Assembly: GCA_029258605.1 (NCBI GenBank)
Contig: JARHYE010000079.1
Span: 1-49,111 of the forward strand
Direction: 5' to 3'
DNA from: Ruminococcus sp.
Lineage (GTDB): Bacteria; Bacillota; Clostridia; Lachnospirales; Lachnospiraceae
DNA length: 49,111 nucleotides
In this document: one piece after another, positions 35,631 through 42,083 of the stretch
Layout of the letters: every line of letters begins with the position of its first letter
Position numbering within the stretch: position 1 is the stretch's first letter
Made by a program: the position numbers and the translations under genes
The notes under the pieces: generated by a model
What the model was told of the DNA's origin: nothing
What the model saw: only the letters and a program-made list of their open reading frames with translations
The model's database searches: none

Positions 35631-36506
35631 ATGAAGGAGCCAACATTAGGAAATCCACAAAATACGATTGAAGTATTACAAAAGTATCAATTCAATTTTC
35701 AGAAAAAATTCGGGCAGAATTTTTTGATCGACACCCATGTGTTAGATAAGATTATTCGATCTGCAGAAATTACTAAAGAAGACATGGTATTAGAAATTGG
35801 TCCCGGAATAGGGACTATGACTCAGTATTTGGCGCAAGCGGCAGGGAAAGTGATCGCTGTGGAAATTGATAAAAATCTGATTCCAATTTTGGAAGATACA
35901 CTGGACGGATATGACAATGTACGTGTTATTAATGAAGATGTTTTAAAAGTAGATCTTGCAGCACTTGCAGAGAAAGAAAATGGCGGAAAACCAATGAAAG
36001 TGGTTGCAAATCTGCCTTATTATATTACCACGCCGATTATTATGGGATTATTTGAAAATCACGTTCCACTAAAGAGCATTACCATTATGGTACAAAAAGA
36101 AGTAGCGGATCGTATGCAGGTTGGTCCAGGGACAAAAGATTATGGTGCATTGTCACTGGCAGTTCAGTATTACGCAAAACCATACATTGTTGCAAATGTT
36201 CCGCCAAATTGTTTTATGCCACGACCAAAAGTGGGATCAGCGGTTATTCGTTTGGATCGCTATGAACAAGCTCCGGTACAGGTGGATGATGAAAAATTAA
36301 TGTTCCGAATGATTCGAGCTTCTTTTAATCAGAGAAGGAAGACTTTGGCAAATGGCCTGAAAAATTCACCAGAATTGAGTTTTACAAAAGAACAGGTTGA
36401 AGAAGCTATTGAGAGTCTTGGAAAAGGAGCAAGCATAAGAGGAGAAGCGTTAACGTTAGACGAATTTGCAACGCTTGCAAACTATTTCAGCCGCAATTTT
36501 AAATAG
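35631..36506 (+). CDS. rsmA: 16S rRNA dimethyladenosine transferase RsmA (KsgA)
   Basis: The 291-residue enzyme uses SAM to dimethylate two adjacent adenines in helix 45 of 16S rRNA during small-subunit maturation. Motifs are KKFGQNFLID at the N-terminus, VLEIGPGIGTMTQYL (SAM site), the catalytic NLPYYITTPI and ASFNQRRKTLANGL. ATG 35631 follows AAAGGAG; the frame from 35592 starts inside tatD and lacks a ribosome site. Confidence 0.95.
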   Translation: MKEPTLGNPQNTIEVLQKYQFNFQKKFGQNFLIDTHVLDKIIRSAEITKEDMVLEIGPGIGTMTQYLAQAAGKVIAVEIDKNLIPILEDTLDGYDNVRVINEDVLKVDLAALAEKENGGKPMKVVANLPYYITTPIIMGLFENHVPLKSITIMVQKEVADRMQVGPGTKDYGALSLAVQYYAKPYIVANVPPNCFMPRPKVGSAVIRLDRYEQAPVQVDDEKLMFRMIRASFNQRRKTLANGLKNSPELSFTKEQVEEAIESLGKGASIRGEALTLDEFATLANYFSRNFK

Positions 36507-36518
36507 TGTATAGAACAA

Positions 36519-36548
36519 AAATGCGAAAGCTTTTCGGCTTTCGCATTT
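36519..36548. terminator. Bidirectional terminator between rsmA and plsC
   Basis: AAATGCGAAAGC (36519-36530) and GCTTTCGCATTT (36537-36548) form a perfect 12-bp stem with a T-rich tail. Confidence 0.9.
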
Positions 36549-36557
36549 ATTTTAATA

Positions 36558-37295
36558 TTATTTAAGCAGTGCTGCATTTTTGTTGATTGTTTCTTGAATA
36601 ATGTTCTGAACATAGGCGCCAATTCGTTTTTTCTTTTCAGGATCCAACTGATTTGGATAAATTGGATCTCCGTATTCTAAAACAACAGAAACCTTTTTGA
36701 TACGTGGCATTTGATTTTCGAAGATGGCGGCCGTATTATTCATGGAAATTGGAACAATTGGACAGCCTGTCTTTGTGGAAATTTTAAAAGCGCCTTCTTT
36801 AAAAGGAAGCATACTTAATTCGTCCCCTTTGTTTCGGGTACCTTCTGGAAAAATACAAATGGAAACCCCTTGTTTTACATAGTCGATTGCTTTTAAAATT
36901 GTTTTTAATCCTTCTTTTGGATTTTCACGGTCTAAGAACAGACAATAAAGGTTTCTCATCCATGTTGACAAAGAAGGAACTTTTTCCATTTCTTTTTTTG
37001 CAACATAACCTGTTAAATTTTTACAACGAGAATAGGTTAGAAGAATGTCAAAGAAACTCCTATGATTTCCAATATAAAGCACAGGTTCATCTGGAATTTT
37101 CTCTTCTCCTATGACGGTGACTTCTACTCCTGTTATCCAAAGAATTACTTTAAATCCCCACTGTACAATACGTAGAGAACTGTAGTCTTTTGCCTTTTTG
37201 TTGAATTTACCAATCATCCATTCAACGAGAAATACGGGAATGGATAAAATCAGGTAAATCACAAGAAATACGGCAATACAAATAAATCTAAACAT
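36558..37295 (-). CDS. plsC: 1-acyl-sn-glycerol-3-phosphate acyltransferase
   Basis: The 245-residue membrane enzyme adds the second acyl chain to lysophosphatidic acid in phospholipid synthesis. It has an N-terminal helix (FICIAVFLVIYLILSIPVFL), the catalytic H-x4-D box in GNHRSFFDI and the glycerol-phosphate site FPEGTRNKG, then PFKEGAFKIS and CPIVPISM. ATG 37295 follows AGAGG on the minus strand; the longer frame up to 37499 adds an unlikely N-terminus and crosses the next promoter. Confidence 0.92.
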   Translation of the reverse strand: MFRFICIAVFLVIYLILSIPVFLVEWMIGKFNKKAKDYSSLRIVQWGFKVILWITGVEVTVIGEEKIPDEPVLYIGNHRSFFDILLTYSRCKNLTGYVAKKEMEKVPSLSTWMRNLYCLFLDRENPKEGLKTILKAIDYVKQGVSICIFPEGTRNKGDELSMLPFKEGAFKISTKTGCPIVPISMNNTAAIFENQMPRIKKVSVVLEYGDPIYPNQLDPEKKKRIGAYVQNIIQETINKNAALLK

Positions 37296-37492
37296 AATGC
37301 AAGGCCTCTTTTCTTTTTTTATATGTAAATATTCCAATCTTACATTGTTAGATTGTACCAAAGAGGAGTAAAAAAAACAAGTTTTCCCGAGATTCATAAA
37401 TATTTCATAGACATTTAATTGTATCGGGAGACATTTTCTAGTATAATTGAAAGAAAGGCAATTATACACAGACAAAAGAAAGGGTGATGTTA

Positions 37493-38872
37493 ATGACAAG
37501 AGTACTAAAGGACATCGACAATATTATATTTGAAAATACGCCAAAGATAGAAGAACTTGCAGAATTATGTTGCAAAAACAATGCAATAGACAAAGAATTG
37601 TATACAAAATATGAAGTTAAAAGAGGACTTCGAGATTTGAATGGAAAAGGCGTTCTTGCTGGACTTACGAATATTTCTGATGTATGTGCAAAAAAGATCG
37701 TGAATGGAGAAGAAGTACCATGTGAAGGAAATCTTTACTATAGAGGATACAACATTAAGGATCTTGTAAAAGGATTCCTTGATGCAGATCATCCGGGCTT
37801 CGAGGAGACAGCGTACTTACTTCTATTTGGAGAATTGCCAACAAAAGATCAGCTTGATGAATTTCAAGGTATGATTAGTGAAAGAAGAACATTACCACCT
37901 AATTTTGTTCGAGATGTTATTATGAAAGCAACGAGTAATGATATGATGAATATGATTTCTCGTTGTATTTTGAATCTGTATACCTATGACGAGAAAGCAG
38001 ATGATACATCCATTCCAAATGTTTTAAGACAATGCCTTAACTTGATCAGTCAATTTCCGATGTTGATGATCTATGGATATCACGCTTATAACTATAGAAG
38101 AGGCCAGGATCTCTACATTTATGCTCCAGATCCCAAATTATCTACTGCAGAAAATATTCTTATGATGCTTCGTGAGGATAGAAAATATACAGCGTTAGAG
38201 GCGAAAATACTTGATATGGCCTTGGTTCTTCATATGGATCACGGCGGTGGTAACAACTCTACTTTTACCACACATGTTGTTACATCCTCAGGTACCGATA
38301 CCTATTCTACGATCGCAGCAGCAATGGCTTCTTTAAAAGGACCAAAACATGGTGGTGCAAATGTAAAAGTTACGCAGATGTTTGAAGATATGAAGCAGAC
38401 ACTGACAGATTGGACAGATGAAGAGGAAATTCGAAACTATTTGAATGATTTGTTGGAGAAGAAAGCATTTGATAAAAAGGGATTGATTTATGGTATGGGG
38501 CATGCGATATACTCTGTATCTGACCCAAGAGCTGAAATATTTAAAACATTCGTAAAACAGCTGGCAATCGAAAAAGGATTTGAGAAGGAGTATGCTCTAT
38601 ATGAAAAAGTTGAGCGTATGGCTCCGGAAGTCATCAGCCAAAAGCGTAAGATGTACAAGGGAGTTAATGCGAATGTAGACTTTTATAGTGGACTTGTATA
38701 TAGCATGCTAGATCTTCCACCAGCACTTTATACACCAATTTTTGCAACTGCACGTATCGTAGGATGGAGTGCACACAGACTAGAAGAACTTAAAAACGTA
38801 GATAAGATTATTCGTCCTGCATATAAACCGCTTGCACCTTATAAGGAATATGTAAAATTAGAAGACAGATAA
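37493..38872 (+). CDS. gltA: Citrate synthase
   Basis: The roughly 459-residue enzyme condenses acetyl-CoA and oxaloacetate. Catalytic regions are HMDHGGGNNSTFTTHVV, LKGPKHGGANVKV and GMGHAIYSVSDPRAEIF; the active-site Asp is in NANVDFYSGLVY. It is longer than the Bacillus-type enzyme (about 370), as in many clostridial forms. The ribosome site AAAGGGTG favours ATG 37493 over GTG 37484. The next gene starts 13 bases later, so the two are probably co-transcribed. With the hydratase at 28435 it suggests a partial oxidative branch towards 2-oxoglutarate. Confidence 0.93.
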   Translation: MTRVLKDIDNIIFENTPKIEELAELCCKNNAIDKELYTKYEVKRGLRDLNGKGVLAGLTNISDVCAKKIVNGEEVPCEGNLYYRGYNIKDLVKGFLDADHPGFEETAYLLLFGELPTKDQLDEFQGMISERRTLPPNFVRDVIMKATSNDMMNMISRCILNLYTYDEKADDTSIPNVLRQCLNLISQFPMLMIYGYHAYNYRRGQDLYIYAPDPKLSTAENILMMLREDRKYTALEAKILDMALVLHMDHGGGNNSTFTTHVVTSSGTDTYSTIAAAMASLKGPKHGGANVKVTQMFEDMKQTLTDWTDEEEIRNYLNDLLEKKAFDKKGLIYGMGHAIYSVSDPRAEIFKTFVKQLAIEKGFEKEYALYEKVERMAPEVISQKRKMYKGVNANVDFYSGLVYSMLDLPPALYTPIFATARIVGWSAHRLEELKNVDKIIRPAYKPLAPYKEYVKLEDR

Positions 38873-38885
38873 AGGAACATATAAG

Positions 38886-39812
38886 ATGAGAGATGAGTTT
38901 TATTTTCCATCAAAAGATGGAAATACAGAGATTCATACAATTGAATGGAAACCAGAGGGCGAAGTAAAAGCAGTATTACAACTGTGTCATGGAATGGTTG
39001 AATATGTAGAACGATATTCAGAATTTGCAGAATATCTTTGTAAGCAAGGGTATTATGTTGTTGGAAACGATCATTTAGGTCATGGCAAATCCATCCAAAG
39101 TAAATCAGAATATGGATATTTTGAAGAGAAAGATGGAAATCAATGTGTTCTGGGAGATATGCGGACATTGCACGAGAGAGCTCGGAAAAAATATCCAGAT
39201 GTACCATATTTTTTACTAGGTCATAGTATGGGGTCGATTATGACACGGCAATATATCCAATTGTATGGCAGTGAATTAAGTGGAGTTATTCTTATGGGGG
39301 TTGTTGCAGATCAAAGTCCTCTTGTCCTTCATACTGGGATGTGGTTATGTAAGGTAACATCAAAAATCAGAGGATGGCATCATCGAAGTAAGTTGGTAGA
39401 TCAGATGGCAATTGGGCAATATAATAGAAAATTTCAGCCGTCAAAAACGAGAGCTGACTGGGTGACGAGTGATCTGCAGAAACTTGCACAATATGTGGAA
39501 GATCCGTTATGTTCATTTGTGTTTACAGTAAATGCATATTATCATATGTTTCGTGGATTGCTTCAATTACAGAAGAAAGAAAGTGTCTATGCCGTTCCCA
39601 AAAAGCTTCCTATGATTTTCATGGCGGGACTTGATGATCCGGTCGGAAATTTTGGAACTGGAGTGCGAAAAGTATACGAACGTTATAGAAAAGCAGGAAT
39701 GAAGGACGTTTGTTTACGTTTGTATTCTGGGGATCGACATGAATTGTTGAATGAGACAGACCGACAGCAAATTTATTTGGATATTTCCGAGTGGTTAAAT
39801 TCTAAAGAATAA
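38886..39812 (+). CDS. Alpha/beta hydrolase, monoacylglycerol-lipase-like
   Basis: The 308-residue serine hydrolase has the oxyanion segment QLCHGMVEYVERYSEFA, the GNDHLGHGKS region, the nucleophile Ser114 in LLGHSMGSIM, Asp in MAGLDDPVGNFG and His in SGDRHELLNE. This layout matches the Hydrolase_4/monoglyceride-lipase family (PldB-like). It probably splits acylglycerols or lysophospholipids. No signal peptide is present, so it acts in the cytosol. A terminator follows. Confidence 0.88.
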   Translation: MRDEFYFPSKDGNTEIHTIEWKPEGEVKAVLQLCHGMVEYVERYSEFAEYLCKQGYYVVGNDHLGHGKSIQSKSEYGYFEEKDGNQCVLGDMRTLHERARKKYPDVPYFLLGHSMGSIMTRQYIQLYGSELSGVILMGVVADQSPLVLHTGMWLCKVTSKIRGWHHRSKLVDQMAIGQYNRKFQPSKTRADWVTSDLQKLAQYVEDPLCSFVFTVNAYYHMFRGLLQLQKKESVYAVPKKLPMIFMAGLDDPVGNFGTGVRKVYERYRKAGMKDVCLRLYSGDRHELLNETDRQQIYLDISEWLNSKE

Positions 39813-39815
39813 GAT

Positions 39816-39854
39816 AAAAAGAGAAGGTATATTATATCAGTTCCTTCTCTTTTT
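39816..39854 (+). terminator. Terminator after the hydrolase gene
   Basis: AAAAAGAGAAGG (39816-39827) pairs with CCTTCTCTTTTT (39843-39854), 12 bp, and the T-run continues. Confidence 0.85.
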
Positions 39855-39864
39855 TTGTAGTTGC

Positions 39865-39913
39865 AAAAAGAAGCTGTCACATTTCAAATTCATGAATGAT
39901 TCAGCTTCTTTTT
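39865..39913. terminator. Second terminator-like hairpin
   Basis: AAAAAGAAGCTG (39865-39876) pairs with CAGCTTCTTTTT (39902-39913), 12 bp with a 25-base loop. It works in both directions and lies directly before RNA-motif copy A. Confidence 0.65.
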
Positions 39914-39918
39914 AGGGT

Positions 39919-40056
39919 TTTATAGTTTTTAAAGGAATGAGAGTAAAGTGTGACATCCCTGGAAACATCCAAAGGATGTCGTTACTTTATGAGGGGGGAG
40001 ATAGTTGTTTTTCAACTATCTGTTTCACAGTATAAAGCAAAAATGTGTCCAAAATA
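39919..40056 (+). ncRNA. Structured RNA-like motif, copy A
   Basis: Conserved parts shared with copy B are TTTATAGTT, AAAGGAATGAGAGTAAAGTG, a helix GACATCC (39952-39958) with GGATGTC (39974-39980), ATGAGGGGGG, and a hairpin GATAGTTG/CAACTATC with a T-rich loop (about 40000-40020). The strand is unsure, because both helices can also form on the minus strand. I cannot assign it to a known family. Confidence 0.55.
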
Positions 40057-40059
40057 TGT

Positions 40060-40236
40060 TATAATCATTAAAGAATTAAGAAGATTATTATGATTTTCTT
40101 AATATTTGCCAGAGAAAGAAACTTCCACAGCCATGAGTGTAAAAAGTAGCAATTAGAGTTGAGAGAATGTAGCGAGGTCAAGGGAAGATATGGAAACAGC
40201 AAAAACCCCCGTACTATCGGTTACGGGGGTTTTTGT
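40060..40236 (+). ncRNA. Candidate small RNA between the two motif copies
   Basis: A TATAAT box (40060-40065) could start a transcript near 40072. It would open with a hairpin (ATTAAGAA 40075-40082 with TTCTTAAT 40096-40103) and end at the strong terminator 40201-40234. No protein is encoded. There is no clear -35, so transcription is uncertain. Confidence 0.4.
40201..40236. terminator. Strong G/C-rich bidirectional terminator
   Basis: AAAAACCCCCGTA (40201-40213) pairs with TACGGGGGTTTTT (40222-40234), 13 bp with an 8-base loop and a T-tail. There is no gene on either side for about 200 bp, so it probably ends a non-coding transcript. Confidence 0.88.
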
Positions 40237-40240
40237 TGTC

Positions 40241-40378
40241 TTTATAGTTATCTAAAGGAATGAGAGTAAAGTGTAGCATCCTCTTCAAAGGATGCTGTAC
40301 TTTTTATGAGGGGGGTGATAGTTGTTTTATCAACTATCTGATTCATAGTATAGAGTATAAATGTGCACAAAGTATGAC
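40241..40378 (+). ncRNA. Structured RNA-like motif, copy B
   Basis: This is a second, diverged copy of the motif at 39919. The helix here is AGCATCC (40275-40281) with GGATGCT (40290-40296); two base pairs differ from copy A on both sides, so pairing is kept. The AAAGGAATGAGAGTAAAGTG and ATGAGGGGGG blocks and the GATAGTTG/CAACTATC hairpin (about 40317-40338) are unchanged. It again follows a terminator directly. Confidence 0.55.
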
Positions 40379-40424
40379 AAGAGTATTAAACAAATCGAAA
40401 AAATATTATGAAATTATAAATTAT

Positions 40425-41225
40425 TTATAATGGAATACGAATTGTGTTTCCAGCATAAATCACATTTGGATCGGTAATGCCGTTTAGTCGTTGGAGAATC
40501 GGAACAGTCGTTCCAAATCGCTGTGAAATTTCACTTAAAGTATCTCCAGAACGAATCGTATAAAATTGGTATTTTGGTGGAGTAGGAGAGCAACCGTTCA
40601 GATGATTAAGTCCGGCATTGCAGATTACAGATGGATAATCTACAAAAGAAATATTAAGATCTACATTTCCACGGATTCCGGGAATTCGTCCACGGTCAGA
40701 GAACTGCCACATGCCACAGTTTGTTCCATCAAAACAGGAACTGTAATAGGCATACCAAAGAGCATAACGCTTTGATAATTCTGAATCAAAGTAGTTGTCA
40801 AGGAAGTTTCGGTTGCTATAGAACATGGCAAAATAGCCAGCTTCCTCGATACGATTGCAAAAAGATGTTACAAACTGAGTTGCCAATTGCCTTGTAACAG
40901 TGACACCATTCTCACGTGCATAATTAATGGTAGGCTGTTCGATGTCATAGCAGATTGGAAAATCCAATCGATAAGGAGCAACAGCGTTTAAGCACGCTTC
41001 TGCTTCCTGCCTTGCAGTTTCTGCACTTAAAGCATAGCAGAACCAATAAACACCAAAAGGAAGCCCAATTCTGTTACATTCTTCTGCATTTCGCCTAAAT
41101 TGTTTATCTAGAGTTCCAGAGCCGTATCCGGCGCGAATCATGACAAATTGATATCCAGAAGCTTTTACTTCGTCCCAATCAACGATCCCTTGAAATTCGC
41201 TTACATCGAGACCTTTCATGTTCAT
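40425..41225 (-). CDS. GH25 lysozyme with C-terminal LysM domain
   Basis: In this 266-residue product, residues 1-195 are a GH25 muramidase with acidic catalytic residues in KGLDVSEFQGIVDWDEV and FPICYDIEQPTI and the family end part MWQFSDRGRIPGI. Residues about 220-266 are a LysM peptidoglycan-binding domain (YTIRSGDTLSEISQRFGTT). No signal peptide is present, so release would need a holin, lysis or non-classical export, as with prophage or spore enzymes. AAGGAG precedes ATG 41225 on the minus strand. No phage genes are nearby. Confidence 0.92.
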   Translation of the reverse strand: MNMKGLDVSEFQGIVDWDEVKASGYQFVMIRAGYGSGTLDKQFRRNAEECNRIGLPFGVYWFCYALSAETARQEAEACLNAVAPYRLDFPICYDIEQPTINYARENGVTVTRQLATQFVTSFCNRIEEAGYFAMFYSNRNFLDNYFDSELSKRYALWYAYYSSCFDGTNCGMWQFSDRGRIPGIRGNVDLNISFVDYPSVICNAGLNHLNGCSPTPPKYQFYTIRSGDTLSEISQRFGTTVPILQRLNGITDPNVIYAGNTIRIPL

Positions 41226-41293
41226 AAGGTGACTCCTTTTTGTTTTTTTACTAAAGTCATTCTATTATATGGAAGATTTTGAAAAAGGTTAGA

Positions 41294-41327
41294 GACTTAT
41301 TAAGAAAATCATAAGATTTTCTAAGTC
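41294..41327. promoter_or_regulatory. Palindrome upstream of the two-component operon
   Basis: AGAAAATC (41303-41310), ATAA, GATTTTCT (41315-41322), with outer GACTT/AAGTC pairing (41294-41298, 41323-41327). It lies about 30 bases before a TATACT box (41353 area) of the response-regulator gene, so it is a likely operator, perhaps for autoregulation. Confidence 0.45.
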
Positions 41328-41378
41328 AGGTTTTAAAAAATATGCTCTATCATGTATACTATAAGTGAGGTGATGAAA

Positions 41379-42074
41379 ATGTATACTATTTTAGTATGTG
41401 ATGATGACAAAGATATCGTAGATGCAATTGAAATATATTTAAACCAAGAAGGATATCGTGTATTAAAAGCTTATGATGGAGAAGAAGCGTTAGAAATTTT
41501 GGAGCAGCAAAATGTACATCTTTTAATATTGGATATTATGATGCCAAAATTAGATGGGATTCATGCGACAATAAAAATTCGTGAAAATAATGGGATACCA
41601 ATTATTATTTTATCGGCGAAATCAGAGGATGTAGATAAAATATTAGGATTAAATGTAGGGGCTGACGATTATGTATCAAAGCCATTTAATCCACTAGAGC
41701 TGATTGCAAGAGTGAAATCTCAATTGCGTAGATATACCCAGTTGGGAGGAAATTCTGGAGTATCAAGTGAAAAAATATATGAAACAGGCGGTCTTTCTAT
41801 TAATGATGATAGAAAAGAAGTAACAGTAGACGGAGAGTTTGTAAAACTAACACCAATCGAATATAACATTTTATTATTGTTAACGAAAAATCAAGGAAAA
41901 GTTTTTTCGATTGATCAGATTTATGAATCCATCTGGAATGAAGATGCAATCGGAGCAGACAATACAGTTGCGGTTCATATTCGACATATTAGAGAAAAGA
42001 TAGAGATCAATCCAAGGGAACCTCGATATTTAAAAGTTGTATGGGGTGTTGGATATAAAATAGAAAAACAATAA
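41379..42074 (+). CDS. OmpR/VanR-type response regulator
   Basis: The 231-residue protein has a receiver domain with acidic pocket VCDDDKD, phospho-acceptor Asp52 in LLILDIMMPKLDG, and Lys in DYVSKPFNPLEL. The C-terminal winged-helix DNA-binding domain includes LTPIEYNILLLLTKNQGKV and VWGVGYKI. ATG 41379 follows GAGGTGA; the earlier ATG at 41352 lies at the probable promoter -10. The kinase gene starts 9 bases after the stop. Confidence 0.95.
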   Translation: MYTILVCDDDKDIVDAIEIYLNQEGYRVLKAYDGEEALEILEQQNVHLLILDIMMPKLDGIHATIKIRENNGIPIIILSAKSEDVDKILGLNVGADDYVSKPFNPLELIARVKSQLRRYTQLGGNSGVSSEKIYETGGLSINDDRKEVTVDGEFVKLTPIEYNILLLLTKNQGKVFSIDQIYESIWNEDAIGADNTVAVHIRHIREKIEINPREPRYLKVVWGVGYKIEKQ

Positions 42075-42083
42075 AGGAGTTTT

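Noticed and set aside
37296-37499. Long N-terminus for PlsC
   Set aside because: Not part of the acyltransferase fold, overlaps the start of the citrate synthase gene, and no ribosome site was seen.
40425-41225. GH25-LysM lysozyme as evidence for a prophage
   Set aside because: No capsid, tail, holin or phage integrase genes surround it; the recombinases are 25 kb away and of transposon type.
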